Positions 14,980 through 24,671 of a DNA stretch of 64,000 bases are shown here, in pieces. This DNA comes from Halomonas elongata DSM 2581. GTDB lineage: Bacteria > Pseudomonadota > Gammaproteobacteria > Pseudomonadales > Halomonadaceae. The notes beneath the pieces are model-generated. The model was given only the letters and a program-made list of their open reading frames with translations, made no database searches and was not told the origin of the DNA. The stretch's first letter is position 1. The number at the start of each line of letters is the position of its first letter. The stretch lies in assembly GCF_000196875.2 (NCBI RefSeq), contig NC_014532.2:1922001-1986000 (forward strand). Direction: 5' to 3'. A program made the translations under genes and the position numbers.

Positions 14980-15109
14980 AAGCGATCCCCCTTCTCGTCT
15001 GCTCAGGCTACCACCCGCCAATCATCTACGTCAGCCAGGGCTCATCTCGATACCGCCAGTCACCAGCCCGTACACGCCGCCACTTGATCCCGCGCCTTGG
15101 CAGAAAGCG

Positions 15110-16978
15110 TCATGGAGTTGACGCGGGATAAGCTGCCGTACGGGATGCTTCCCTGGCATATTGCTTGAGCAGCTCATCGATGGAGTGACGGATTTTCCAA
15201 TAGTTGTCACTCTCGAACTCGGCATAGTTGAGATTACGGAACAGGTCGGTAAGCCGGGTGAAGACATCTCGAATGTCTTGCTTGCCGCCGAAGGACAGCG
15301 GCGCATCGACGATCCGGGTCAACAATGCCATGGCAGCCTTCTGTCGGTTCAAGGAGGTTGAGGCATCCACCTTGTCGAAGGCGTCCTGCTGCAGATACAC
15401 CATGTCCACCAGGGTGGCCTTCTGCTGAGAGAGGAAGTCGGCGTCGCTGATGCCTTCTTCCCCGGTCACCTGCATCATGCGTTCGATTTCGTCGCCCTCG
15501 TGAAGCAGGGCCTTGAGTCGGTCGACATCGGCTTGCCAATGCTCGCCCATGGTGCGTCGAAACCAGCCGGAGAGCTGTTCGGGGTAGCGCGACCAGGAGA
15601 TCAGGGGGTCCACCGCCGGATAGAAGCGTTTGTAGGCACGGTCATAACTCAACCCCAGGAATGTCTTGACCGTGTTCAGGGTCCCCTGGGTCACCGGTTC
15701 CTCGAAGTTGCCACCCGCGGGCGATACCGTGCCGATCAGGGTCAGGCTGCCGCACTGCCCGCCGTGCATGTCGAGGATTCCCGCACGTTCGTAGAGCTTG
15801 CGAATCGACGATTCGAGATAGGCGGGAAAGGCTTCTTCACCGGGGATTTCCTCGAGTCGCCCCGAGGTTTCCCGCATGGCCTGCGCCCAGCGCGAGGTGG
15901 AGTCGGCGATCAGCAGCACATCGTAGCCCATCTGCCGATAGTACTCGCCCAGGGTGGTGCCGGTATGGATCGAGGCCTCCCGTGCCGCTACCGGCATCGA
16001 AGAGGTATTGCACACGATGATGGTGCGATCCATGAGCGAGCCGCCCGTGTGCGGATCGGCCAGTTGGGGAAATTCGGTGATGGTTTCCACCACCTCGCCG
16101 GCTCGCTCGCCACAGGCCACGATGATCACGATATCCACGTCGGAATACCGCGAGATCAGGTTCTGCAGCACGGTCTTGCCCGCCCCGAACGGCCCCGGGA
16201 TGCAGGCCGTACCTCCCTTGGCAATAGGGAAGAAGGTATCGATCAGCCGAAGGGTGGTGGTCAACGGCGCCTCGGGATAGCGCCGCTCGGCACGTCCCAG
16301 GCTGACCAGCTCCTGACTGAGCGGATGGCGTACCGGCCAGCGCTGGGTCATGGTGATCGGATGCTCATTGCCGGCTTCATCGGTCAGGCGAGCCACCACG
16401 GTGTCGATGGTGAAGCTGCCGGCCTGAATCCACGCCACGCTGAACGTGCCCTGCAACGCAAACGGCACGAAGATGCGGTGGCTAAAGCGCCCTTCCTGGA
16501 CGACACCGAGAGTGTCGCCGGGCATCACCTCATCGCCGCTGCGCACCCTGGCCTCGAATGACCACTCATGTCGGTCATCGAGGGCACGGACCTCGAGGCC
16601 CCGCTGCAGAAAGGTCCCCCCCGTCTCCAGCAGGCGGGGCAAGGGATTCTGCAAGCCGTCATAGACCTGCCCTAACAGTCCCGGCCCCAGCTCCACCGTC
16701 AGTTGCTGGCCGCTCTGGATGACCGGATCCCCTACGCCGACATTGCGCGTGTCCTCGTAGACCTGGGCCTCGGCCTCGTTACCTTTCACGCTGAGCACCT
16801 CGGCCTTGAGCAAGGTACGCGGCCGATCGACACTCGATGGCGGACAGATGTACACCACCTCGTTCTTGATCAGACAGCCCGTAGCGTCATCATCGAGCTC
16901 GATGGTGACCACATCCTCGTTGATCGCGACGACGCGCGCCGTCGCGGCCGGCATGGAGGCAACGGTATCCTGGGTCAT
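15110..16978 (-). CDS. atpA: V-type ATPase subunit A (catalytic)
   Basis: A 622-residue catalytic subunit. It has the V-type beta-barrel and bulge region (about 10-235), Walker A GPFGAGKT at 262-269, the V/A-specific stretch GERAGEVVETITEFPQLADP and the ADSTSRWAQAMRE segment. It hydrolyses or makes ATP at the A/B interface of the V1 head. The frame is open upstream, but the start is taken at ATG 16978 because it overlaps the preceding stop by four bases. It is last in the B-D-I-K-E-DUF2764-A order, an unusual position for A. Confidence 0.94.
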   Translation of the reverse strand: MTQDTVASMPAATARVVAINEDVVTIELDDDATGCLIKNEVVYICPPSSVDRPRTLLKAEVLSVKGNEAEAQVYEDTRNVGVGDPVIQSGQQLTVELGPGLLGQVYDGLQNPLPRLLETGGTFLQRGLEVRALDDRHEWSFEARVRSGDEVMPGDTLGVVQEGRFSHRIFVPFALQGTFSVAWIQAGSFTIDTVVARLTDEAGNEHPITMTQRWPVRHPLSQELVSLGRAERRYPEAPLTTTLRLIDTFFPIAKGGTACIPGPFGAGKTVLQNLISRYSDVDIVIIVACGERAGEVVETITEFPQLADPHTGGSLMDRTIIVCNTSSMPVAAREASIHTGTTLGEYYRQMGYDVLLIADSTSRWAQAMRETSGRLEEIPGEEAFPAYLESSIRKLYERAGILDMHGGQCGSLTLIGTVSPAGGNFEEPVTQGTLNTVKTFLGLSYDRAYKRFYPAVDPLISWSRYPEQLSGWFRRTMGEHWQADVDRLKALLHEGDEIERMMQVTGEEGISDADFLSQQKATLVDMVYLQQDAFDKVDASTSLNRQKAAMALLTRIVDAPLSFGGKQDIRDVFTRLTDLFRNLNYAEFESDNYWKIRHSIDELLKQYAREASRTAAYPASTP

Positions 16979-17673
16979 GATTCTCTCGTCCATGGAACAA
17001 AGTCGGTCGACTGGGCGGGAATGGCGTCCACCCACTGCGTGAAGCGCTCGCGCGCCTCCCCGGCATTGCGGGGCATCGCACGCTCGAGAAGCCACCAGCG
17101 GTAGAGATAGAGCATGACATCCTCCAGGCCATAGGGATGTTCGGCCCGCTGACGGCTGAAATAGGCCCAGGCAATGTCGATCAAGGCGTGTTCCAGCACC
17201 TCGGCACGCTCCCTGCCGACCTGGGTGGCCAGAGTCTCCAGCCAGGGCAGACGACTCTCCAGGCGGAACAGCGGATGGGACCACTGGCGAATCAACTGGC
17301 GCCCCACTGCCGGCAGCTCGGCCAAGGTGCCCGGTGCGATTCCGCCACGCTGGCGCAGGCGCAGTGCCGCCGTCATGCCATTGAGCGTCATCCACCACTC
17401 CAGCCAGCGATGAGGTCGTCCGGAAGCATCGAGCCGGGCAAGCAGGCGTTGCGACTCTCTGAGCAGCGCGACATCGTCGCCGAACTGGCCCAGTCGATAT
17501 GGCACGACGAGCCGCTCGAGCCGTTCGATCCAGCCCCGATCTTCTTCCGTGAGCAACCCGAGGCGCTGCTCGAGCCGAACCCGCGAGATCGGCAACCGCT
17601 GGTGCTGGAACGGTGCCGGCAGATGCGGCAGCGACGTCAGCAAGGTGGTATAGCGATAGGCCTTGAAGGTCAT
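16975..17673 (-). CDS. DUF2764 V-ATPase-associated protein (subunit C-like)
   Basis: A 232-residue helical, arginine-rich protein starting YRYTTLLTSLPHLPAPF, the typical opening of DUF2764. This family replaces the usual subunit C in chlamydial and related bacterial V-ATPase operons, where it also lies between E and A. It probably links the V1 stalk to the membrane part. The start at ATG 17673 overlaps the stop of subunit E by one base, and its stop overlaps the start of A. Confidence 0.82.
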   Translation of the reverse strand: MTFKAYRYTTLLTSLPHLPAPFQHQRLPISRVRLEQRLGLLTEEDRGWIERLERLVVPYRLGQFGDDVALLRESQRLLARLDASGRPHRWLEWWMTLNGMTAALRLRQRGGIAPGTLAELPAVGRQLIRQWSHPLFRLESRLPWLETLATQVGRERAEVLEHALIDIAWAYFSRQRAEHPYGLEDVMLYLYRWWLLERAMPRNAGEARERFTQWVDAIPAQSTDFVPWTRES

Positions 17674-18347
17674 CAACTGACGACCCCTTCCAGCAGGGCA
17701 CGAAAACGGGGCTGCAAGTGACGAAGCAGCATGTCGGCGATCGCCTCGTCGGTCAGATCCACCTCGACCTTGCCGTTCTCCAGCCGGAAGCGCACGCCGG
17801 CCTCGACGGACCTGTCGGCCTTGAGGCTGATGCCACGCTCGAGCATGCTCCTGGCGACTTCTCCCAACAGAGATGGCAAGGCGCCTTCATGCAGCGCCCT
17901 CGGGTCGGCCCGCAGCTCCTCCAGCCCGACCACCTTCTCGGGCAACAGCGCCTCGCCCTTGAGCCCCTCTTCGAGTCGCTCGCGGCCGGCCACCTCGAGA
18001 ACCAGCCGCGAGAGCATGTCCGGGGATTCCAGCGACCGCTGCACAAGGGCGTTCAGCTCGCTGGCAAACTGCCTGGCAAAGGTGTCCTTGGCTCCGAGGC
18101 ACAGGTCGCGATAGGCCAGTTCCAGTGCCTGGCGGCCAGACGAACGGATCGTCTCGGCCTCCGCCTGCGCCTCGGCACGTATCCGAGCCGCTTCATCTTC
18201 GGCCTGGCTGACCAACCAATCGGCCCGCTTCCGAGCGTCGTCGACGATCTGGGTGGCCTCTTGTCGCCCTGCCTCGACTCCTTGCTCGCGCAGATCATCG
18301 ATCAATGACTGGATGCCGTGACGGTTGGTTTCCTCGAGAGAACTCAT
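17673..18347 (-). CDS. atpE: V-type ATPase subunit E (peripheral stalk)
   Basis: A 224-residue protein with the E-subunit layout: a long N-terminal helix rich in Ala, Glu and Arg (QAEDEAARIRAEAQAEAETI) and a mixed alpha/beta C-terminal domain that contacts the head. It forms the peripheral stalk that resists rotation. Normally E pairs with G/H, but no G/H gene is present in this cluster. ATG 18347 lies 25 bases after the K gene. Confidence 0.85.
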   Translation of the reverse strand: MSSLEETNRHGIQSLIDDLREQGVEAGRQEATQIVDDARKRADWLVSQAEDEAARIRAEAQAEAETIRSSGRQALELAYRDLCLGAKDTFARQFASELNALVQRSLESPDMLSRLVLEVAGRERLEEGLKGEALLPEKVVGLEELRADPRALHEGALPSLLGEVARSMLERGISLKADRSVEAGVRFRLENGKVEVDLTDEAIADMLLRHLQPRFRALLEGVVS

Positions 18348-18372
18348 GGCAGCACCTCAGTTGAGCAGAGAA

Positions 18373-18819
18373 TCAGTTGGGCAGAGAACCGGCCAGCACC
18401 AGGGCGAACACGAAGGTGAACACGGCAAAGCCCTCGACGATCGCTGCGGGCGCCAGCGAGAGGCCGAAGACTTCCGGCTTGTGCTTGGAGGCATCGATGG
18501 CGCTGACCAGACAGCGGCCCTGATAGAGGCCATTGAGCAGCATGGCGATGCCGGCCAGCAGCCCGATGGCCGCCAGGCCGGCAGCGTTTTCCGGCGTCAC
18601 GTCGCGATTGAGGGTGAACATGATGACGATGCCCAGAATCGCCTGGGTCGACGGCATGGCGGCAATACCGATGTACTTGCCGTATCCGCTCTCGATATCG
18701 AGCATGGCCCCCGCGGCGGCCTGCCCCGCCAGGGTACAGCCGATCGAACTGCCGATCGTGCCCAATGCCACCGGGGCATAGATTCCCATCCATCCGAGCA
18801 ACAGAATCACTTGATCCAC
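18373..18819 (-). CDS. atpK: V-type ATPase subunit K (rotor proteolipid)
   Basis: A 148-residue proteolipid with four membrane helices in two hairpins, as in V-type rotor rings. The ion-binding carboxylate is Glu129 (AIVEGFAVF) in the last helix; the matching position of the first hairpin has none. Thr58-Gln59 (MPSTQ) and Gln100 (LYQGR) match side-chain sodium ligands of the Enterococcus hirae rotor (Thr64, Gln65, Gln110, Glu139), while the Tyr68 equivalent is not kept. This points to Na+ coupling, by inference. It overlaps the subunit I gene by 13 bases. Confidence 0.9.
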   Translation of the reverse strand: MDQVILLLGWMGIYAPVALGTIGSSIGCTLAGQAAAGAMLDIESGYGKYIGIAAMPSTQAILGIVIMFTLNRDVTPENAAGLAAIGLLAGIAMLLNGLYQGRCLVSAIDASKHKPEVFGLSLAPAAIVEGFAVFTFVFALVLAGSLPN

Positions 18820-20612
18820 GTGGACTCCTCCTTGTTGGCGAACGCACGATAGGGTCGGCCTTCGCCATGTACCCCCCAGCGCAGAAACTCGATCAGGTTC
18901 AGGCGCAGGCCATGCACCACACCGCCCATCAGGGCCAGTGCGAAGTTGAGCCCGTGCCCCAGCAACAGAATCAGCAGGAAGGCCAGCGTGCCGCCTCCAT
19001 CCAGGCCGTCACGCGCCTGCACCGCCAGATGATTGAAGGTGACAGCCATGGAGGCGCTCGACAGCCCCAGGGCGAACAGGCGCATGTAGCTCAGCGCATT
19101 GCCGAAGGCCTGTGCCAGCTCGCCCAGCGACGTCAGTCCCCGCATGAAGTGCATCAGGCGATGGCGCCAGCTATCGAAGGGTCCATCGCCCGAGAACCCC
19201 AGCACCAACAGCACGCCCAGTATCAGCCCATAGGTCCAGGGGATGCCGGGCAGCGGCGCGGGAACGGGCTGTTGTGTCGCACGCCAGGTTAGGAAACCAC
19301 TGGCCAGAATGAGCACCCAGCCGATATAACCCAGTGCGCGCCAGCGCGTCCTGACATTCCAGGCCGCCAGACCATTGGCCAGCATCAGATGCAGCACCCC
19401 GACACCGATCGATAACGTCATCATGTTCTGGAAATCTTCCATGTCGAGCAGGTGCAAGCTGCCCAACCATGAACCCGGCGGTGGCGTAACGCCAAAATAG
19501 CTGCCGACGACCACGCCGTAGACCAGCGCCGCACCGCTCATGGCCAGCCCCAGGCCAGTCAGCCGTCGGCCAACGCGAGAGGCACCCCAGCGGCGGCGCG
19601 CCAGCCAACAGGCCAGCCCGACCACCAGGGCATAACCGGCGTCGGCCAGGATGACCGCGAAGAACAGCACGAACGAGAAGAACACCATCAGCGAGGGGTC
19701 CCAACTGCGATAGCCCGGCAACTGAAAGAACTTCAACGCTTCCTCGCCTCCAGCCCCCCACTCGGGATTCTCGAGCAATACCGGCGGTTCTTCCCGTGGT
19801 GCCGGCGGGCCATGGACCACCGCGAGGCGACTTTCATCGCACAGCGCCTCCAACTGCGCCACAGCCGCCTCGGGCACCCAGACATCCAGCAGGAACAAGG
19901 CATCGTCATCCCGCGTCACCATCTCCACGCGCCCCAGCTCATCGGCATTGCTGGCCGCCGCGACACGGCTGGCCAGGAAGTGGATCCACTGGGTCAGCAG
20001 ATAACGCTCGGCCTCGAGCTGTTCCAGCGACGTCTCGAGAGCCGCTTCTTCCTCGCGTATGGACTTGAGCGACAAGCCTCCGGTATGGGAACGCTCGAAG
20101 GGCACCTGCTCGGCCGGAGGCTCAGTGGGCGAGATCACCACCAGATAGAGATGGCGATGGTCACGATTGACCACCATCCTGGGAAGCTCGATGGCCTCGA
20201 TGGCATGGCGCTGGCTCAACGGCACCAGATAGAACCACAGCCGCTGCCCGCCAATCTCCTCGAGCGGCGTGAACTCGAATTCGCCCCAGGGCGCCAGCTC
20301 GGCACGGTGGCGATGAAGCAGGGTGCGGCGATCATGAAGCCGTTCCCGTCGGCTGCGGTTGTGTTCGATCTCATCGAGCAGAGCCCCGAGCTCCGGTCGC
20401 TCCTCCAGCCGATGAAGGCGTCGACGCAGCGGACAGTCCAGAAGGTACTCCAGCGCCTCCAGCAGTCGTACATGATCGCGGTGGGGCTCGCCACTGCTGA
20501 CCTGGCCGGTATCGACATGCACGAGACCGAGCTCCTGCAGTCGCGACAGAACCCGGTGCTTGTCCTCGCGCCTGCCGATCAGGGTGGCCCGGCGCATGGC
20601 GACGATGGTCAT
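18807..20612 (-). CDS. atpI: V-type ATPase subunit I (stator, a-type)
   Basis: A 601-residue protein with a cytoplasmic N-terminal half (to about 330) rich in coiled helices, then about seven membrane helices. The conserved stator arginine is in LSYMRLFALGLSSASMAV near the C-terminus. It carries the ion half-channels against the K ring. The frame is open further upstream within the D gene, but ATG 20612 overlaps the D stop by four bases and begins MTIVAMRRATLIG, the normal N-terminus. Confidence 0.92.
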   Translation of the reverse strand: MTIVAMRRATLIGRREDKHRVLSRLQELGLVHVDTGQVSSGEPHRDHVRLLEALEYLLDCPLRRRLHRLEERPELGALLDEIEHNRSRRERLHDRRTLLHRHRAELAPWGEFEFTPLEEIGGQRLWFYLVPLSQRHAIEAIELPRMVVNRDHRHLYLVVISPTEPPAEQVPFERSHTGGLSLKSIREEEAALETSLEQLEAERYLLTQWIHFLASRVAAASNADELGRVEMVTRDDDALFLLDVWVPEAAVAQLEALCDESRLAVVHGPPAPREEPPVLLENPEWGAGGEEALKFFQLPGYRSWDPSLMVFFSFVLFFAVILADAGYALVVGLACWLARRRWGASRVGRRLTGLGLAMSGAALVYGVVVGSYFGVTPPPGSWLGSLHLLDMEDFQNMMTLSIGVGVLHLMLANGLAAWNVRTRWRALGYIGWVLILASGFLTWRATQQPVPAPLPGIPWTYGLILGVLLVLGFSGDGPFDSWRHRLMHFMRGLTSLGELAQAFGNALSYMRLFALGLSSASMAVTFNHLAVQARDGLDGGGTLAFLLILLLGHGLNFALALMGGVVHGLRLNLIEFLRWGVHGEGRPYRAFANKEESTWIK

Positions 20613-21238
20613 TCTGCGGATCCCCCTGAGGCTGGACCGGCTGGGGCGTGTTTCTGCTTGGCCAGCTTCGAGCGCACCACGGCCGCCCGTTCCTGATCGG
20701 CCAGATATAGATCGATGCGAGCGATCTGCTTGTCCACGGTGGGAATCATCACCTTGGAGAACAGGTTCACCCGCTGTGTCACCGTGCGGCTGGCTTCTTC
20801 GAGCAACGCCAGCCGGCGCGACACCACCTGACGTTCGATCCGCAATCGCAGCATGGCTTCGCTGCGCTCGATCAACTGTGTCATCCAATGTGCCTCGCTC
20901 AACAGCCCATACGCCTGACGCTCGATCTCGATACCCTCGAGTCGAGGCAGTACGACACCGACGAGGTTCTCCTCGACGACCCGGATCTCGCTGACCTCGA
21001 GCGGAACCTCGGGCAGCGGCCCCTCATCGGCCAGCATCGACAACTCCACACCCACTTCCTCGAGCAGGTCCGCCATCCGGCGCTCGATCTCGCCCAGGCT
21101 GGCCCTGGCCCGCTTGCGCAGCATCAGGAGCATGCGCTGTTTCATTTCCAGCGCCGGCAGATAGCGCTGGTAGAGCTTGCGCTGCTGCTTAAGACGGCTT
21201 AGCGAGCTCTTGTTCAGCGTCGGCGTTCGTGTCCACAT
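20609..21238 (-). CDS. atpD: V-type ATPase subunit D (central shaft)
   Basis: A 209-residue almost wholly helical protein starting TPTLNKSSLSRLKQQRKLYQ, the D-subunit N-terminal helix, with the second shaft helix toward the C-terminus (ASRTVTQRVNLFSKVMIP). It forms the rotating axle inside the A3B3 head. It overlaps the end of B by 50 bases and the start of I by four. The usual D partner, subunit F, has no gene in this cluster. Confidence 0.9.
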   Translation of the reverse strand: MWTRTPTLNKSSLSRLKQQRKLYQRYLPALEMKQRMLLMLRKRARASLGEIERRMADLLEEVGVELSMLADEGPLPEVPLEVSEIRVVEENLVGVVLPRLEGIEIERQAYGLLSEAHWMTQLIERSEAMLRLRIERQVVSRRLALLEEASRTVTQRVNLFSKVMIPTVDKQIARIDLYLADQERAAVVRSKLAKQKHAPAGPASGGSAE

Positions 21239-22571
21239 GATCGGGCCAGTAGGTCTCCTTCATTGATTGCTTGATGACGATCTCGTCGCGCGAGAAGCAT
21301 TCGGCAAGCAGTGCCCAGCAGGCATCCAGCGCCGCCTCCAGCGGCATACGGACGTTCAGGTCCATGAATCTCTCGCGGAAGCGGCGCGCAAAGCGCAGCA
21401 GCTTGTGATCGAAGGGAGAGAGTTCGAAGGCCATGGCCTGCTTCTGTTCGGCTTCGATACCTTCGGCGTAGTAACGGATCATGGTGTTCATGATCTGGCC
21501 ATGATCCTCGCGCGTCTGCTTGCCGATCACATGCTGCTTGAGTCGCGACAGGGAGCCGAAGGGATCCAGAACCCCATCGTGGAGGTAGAACTGCCCCTCG
21601 GTGATGTAGCCGGTGTTGTCGGGAACCGGGTGGGTGACGTCGCCGCCGGGCATGGTGGTCACGGCGAGAATGGTGACCGACCCCGCTCCCTTGAAGTCGC
21701 AGGCCTTTTCGTAACGACGCGCGAGCTGCGAGTACAGATCGCCCATGTAGCCCCGGTTGGACGGTATGTGCTCCATGGCAATGCCGAGTTCCTTGAGAGC
21801 ATCGGCAAAGGCGGTCATGTCGGAGAGCAGCACCAGGACCCGTTTGCCCTCTTCCACCGCCAGGCGCTCGGCCACCGCCAGCGCCAGATCGGGAATCATG
21901 GTGCGCTCGACCACCGGATCGGAGGCCAGGTTGGCAAACATCACGCTGCGCGACAGTATCCCGGCATCCTCGAAGGCCTTGCGAAAGGTATGGAAGTCGT
22001 CATAGATCAAGCCGATACCCCCGAAGACCACGACATCGGCATCGGCCTGGACGGCGATTCTCGAGAGCAGCGCATTGTGCGGCTCCCCCGCCACCGAAAA
22101 GATCGGGATCTTCTGGCTCTCCACCAGACAGTTGAAGACATCGATCATCGGAATATCGGTACGAATCATGCGGGAGGCCAGGATGCGGGCCATCGGATTG
22201 ACGGTGGGTCCGCTGATCTCGACCCTGGGATCCTCTTCCAGAGCAGGACCGAAATCCATCGCCTGCCCGGAGCCGTTGAAGACCCGACCGAAGATATTGG
22301 TCGAATAGATCGCCTGCATCATCTCGCCGAGAAAGCGCACCTGCGCCCGGTTGGACAGCCCCTGGGTCCCGGTAAAGACCTTCAACGAAACCCTCTCGCG
22401 ATCGATACGCGCCACCTGCGCCAGCGAAAAGGGCCGACCATCCTGCTCGACCATCGCCAGTTCCTGATTCCGCGGCACGATCCCCAACCGCCGGGCGATA
22501 CTGGCATCAACCTCGACGATATCCCCCACGATGGAGAGAATGCCGCGAAAGGATGTCGATGCTCGTGTCAT
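21189..22571 (-). CDS. atpB: V-type ATPase subunit B (non-catalytic)
   Basis: A 460-residue B subunit: beta-barrel N-terminus, FNCLVESQKIPIFSVAGEPH in place of a Walker A, LLSDMTAFADALKELG, and IPSNRGYMGDLYSQLARRYE, all typical of V-type B. It alternates with A in the head and helps close the nucleotide site. AGGGAGGG precedes ATG 22571. It is the first V-ATPase gene, only 35 bases after arcC, so it is probably transcribed with the arginine deiminase operon. Confidence 0.94.
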   Translation of the reverse strand: MTRASTSFRGILSIVGDIVEVDASIARRLGIVPRNQELAMVEQDGRPFSLAQVARIDRERVSLKVFTGTQGLSNRAQVRFLGEMMQAIYSTNIFGRVFNGSGQAMDFGPALEEDPRVEISGPTVNPMARILASRMIRTDIPMIDVFNCLVESQKIPIFSVAGEPHNALLSRIAVQADADVVVFGGIGLIYDDFHTFRKAFEDAGILSRSVMFANLASDPVVERTMIPDLALAVAERLAVEEGKRVLVLLSDMTAFADALKELGIAMEHIPSNRGYMGDLYSQLARRYEKACDFKGAGSVTILAVTTMPGGDVTHPVPDNTGYITEGQFYLHDGVLDPFGSLSRLKQHVIGKQTREDHGQIMNTMIRYYAEGIEAEQKQAMAFELSPFDHKLLRFARRFRERFMDLNVRMPLEAALDACWALLAECFSRDEIVIKQSMKETYWPDHVDTNADAEQELAKPS

Positions 22572-22606
22572 GTAGAAGGTCCCTCCCTGATACCGCTGTC
22601 GCCTGT

Positions 22607-23548
22607 CTAGTTTCCCTGACGGTAGCCGATCTCGCGTATCGAGGTGGAAATTCGGGTACCGGCGTCCTCCCCGGCGACGATCGCCCCAATATCTTCCAGC
22701 GAGCCGATGACGGCCGTCTTGCCGGCATGACGCGCAAAGCGGCAAGCCGCCTCGACCTTGGGCCCCATGGAGCCGGCGGCAAACTCGAATTCGTCCATCA
22801 TGTCCGGCGATGCGGTGGCGATGGCGCGTTGAGTCGGCTGTCCCCAATCGAGATAGACGGCATCCACGTCCGTGGCAATCACCAGCAGGTCGGCATCGAG
22901 CTGCTGAGCCAACAGCGCGGAACACAGATCCTTGTCGATAACGGCTTCCACGCCCACCAGACGCCCGCTCTCGTCATGCACCGTGGGGATGCCGCCACCG
23001 CCGGCACAGATGACGATGGTGCCCTGCTCGAGCAACCACTTGACCGGTCGAATCTCGAAGATGTGCTTGGGCTCGGGGCTCGGAACCACACGACGGAACT
23101 TGTCGCCATCCGGGCGGATGCTCCACCCTTTCTCGCTCGCCAGGCGCTCGGCCTCTTCCCGGCTATATACGGGACCGATCGGTTTGGTGGGCGACTGAAA
23201 CGCCGGATCCTCGGCATCCACCTCCACCTGCGTCAACAAAGTGGCGAAGGGCTGTTCGAACGGCAGCAGGTTGCCCAGTTCCTGCTCGATCACGTAGCCG
23301 ATCATGCCTTCGGTCTGGGCACCCAGCACATCCAGCGGATAAGGGCTGACATCCGTGTAGGCGGCACTCTGCAGGGCCAACAGGCCGACCTGGGGGCCAT
23401 TGCCATGTGCAATGACCAACTCATTGCCTTCCACGACGCGAGCGATCTGCTCACAGGCGGCTCGGACATTCCCTCGCTGAGCCTCGGCCGTCATGGCCTC
23501 GCCGCGTCGCAACAGGGCATTGCCCCCTAGAGCGATGACAATTCGCAC
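22607..23548 (-). CDS. arcC: Carbamate kinase
   Basis: A 313-residue amino-acid-kinase-fold enzyme: [10 protein letters not shown] at the N-terminus, [17 protein letters not shown] and the end segment [14 protein letters not shown]. It converts carbamoyl phosphate plus ADP to ATP, ammonia and CO2, the energy-yielding step of the arginine deiminase pathway. Translation starts at GTG 23548 with AAGGAGATAACAA upstream. A 102-base gap separates it from arcB; a GAAGGAA/TTCCTTC hairpin in that gap may tune expression. Confidence 0.95.
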   Translation of the reverse strand: MRIVIALGGNALLRRGEAMTAEAQRGNVRAACEQIARVVEGNELVIAHGNGPQVGLLALQSAAYTDVSPYPLDVLGAQTEGMIGYVIEQELGNLLPFEQPFATLLTQVEVDAEDPAFQSPTKPIGPVYSREEAERLASEKGWSIRPDGDKFRRVVPSPEPKHIFEIRPVKWLLEQGTIVICAGGGGIPTVHDESGRLVGVEAVIDKDLCSALLAQQLDADLLVIATDVDAVYLDWGQPTQRAIATASPDMMDEFEFAAGSMGPKVEAACRFARHAGKTAVIGSLEDIGAIVAGEDAGTRISTSIREIGYRQGN

Positions 23549-23650
23549 TTGTTATCTCCTTGAAGGAACCACGTTTTCCTTCCCTCGAGCCCATCCCCCA
23601 TTACCTCGAAGAGACAGGCTCACCTCGGCCGCGGACACGCGCTTCCACAG

Positions 23651-24655
23651 TCAGCCCAGCGAAGAGACCAGCACCGCCTTGATGCTATGCATGCGATTCT
23701 CGGCCTGCTCGAAGGCAATGCAGGCGGGAGATTCGAAGACGTCCTCGGTGACTTCAATGCCATTGGCCAGATCCGGATACTGCTCGGCAATCTGCTTGCC
23801 GACCTTGGTCTCGGTATTGTGAAAGGCCGGCAGGCAATGCATGAACTTCACGCGGGGATTGCCGCTCTGTTCCAGCAGGGCGCTGTTGACCTGGTAGGGC
23901 AATAGCTGTGAGATCCGCTCGCCCCAGGCTTCCACCGGCTCGCCCATGGAGACCCAGACATCGGTATGAATGAAGTCGACGCCCTTCACGGCTTCGCTCG
24001 CATCCTCGGTCAGGGTGATACGTGCGCCACTTTCGGCGGCGAAGCGCTGGCAAAGATCGACATGCTCCTGGTGCGGCCAGAGCGCCTTGGGGGCGGCGAT
24101 TCGCACGTCCATGCCCAGCTTGGCTCCCACCAGGAGCAATGAGTTGCCCATGTTGTTACGCGCATCGCCCAGGTAGGCGTAGGCAATTTCATGCAGCGGC
24201 TTGTCGCTGTATTCGATCATGGTCATCACGTCGGCCAGCATCTGGGTCGGGTGGTACTCGTCGGTCAGGCCGTTGTAGACCGGAACCCCGGCATACTCGG
24301 CCAGCTCTTCGACGATCTGCTGGCTGAAGCCACGATACTCGATGGCGTCATAGAAGCGCCCCAATACCCGGGCCGTGTCCTTCATGCTCTCCTTGTGACC
24401 GATCTGCGACGAATTCGGGTCGATGTAGGTCACATTGGCGCCCTGATCATAGGCCGCCACCTCAAAGGCACAGCGGGTTCGAGTCGACGTCTTCTCGAAG
24501 ATCAAGGCGATGTTCTTGCCTGTCAGCCGACGCTGCTCCGTACCCGAATATTTGGCCCGCTTGAGATCGCGTGACAGATCGAGCAGATAGCGAAGCTCCC
24601 GTTCGGAGTGACTCGCCAGGCTCAGCAGGTGGCGATTGTGCAGGTTGAAAGCCAT
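23651..24655 (-). CDS. arcB: Ornithine carbamoyltransferase, catabolic
   Basis: A 334-residue transcarbamoylase with the carbamoyl-phosphate motif STRTR (57-61), DEYHPTQ and the ornithine motif HCLPAFH. In this operon it should run phosphorolysis of citrulline to ornithine and carbamoyl phosphate. It starts 16 bases downstream of arcA. Catabolic rather than biosynthetic use is inferred from its neighbours. Confidence 0.94.
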   Translation of the reverse strand: MAFNLHNRHLLSLASHSERELRYLLDLSRDLKRAKYSGTEQRRLTGKNIALIFEKTSTRTRCAFEVAAYDQGANVTYIDPNSSQIGHKESMKDTARVLGRFYDAIEYRGFSQQIVEELAEYAGVPVYNGLTDEYHPTQMLADVMTMIEYSDKPLHEIAYAYLGDARNNMGNSLLLVGAKLGMDVRIAAPKALWPHQEHVDLCQRFAAESGARITLTEDASEAVKGVDFIHTDVWVSMGEPVEAWGERISQLLPYQVNSALLEQSGNPRVKFMHCLPAFHNTETKVGKQIAEQYPDLANGIEVTEDVFESPACIAFEQAENRMHSIKAVLVSSLG

Positions 24656-24671
24656 GTCAGGATTTCCTCGT

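Noticed and set aside
16979..17701. An open frame extending V-ATPase subunit A upstream to give an 863-residue protein.
   Set aside because: The extension runs through the DUF2764 gene in another frame; the ATGA overlap start at 16978 gives the normal A-subunit length and N-terminus.
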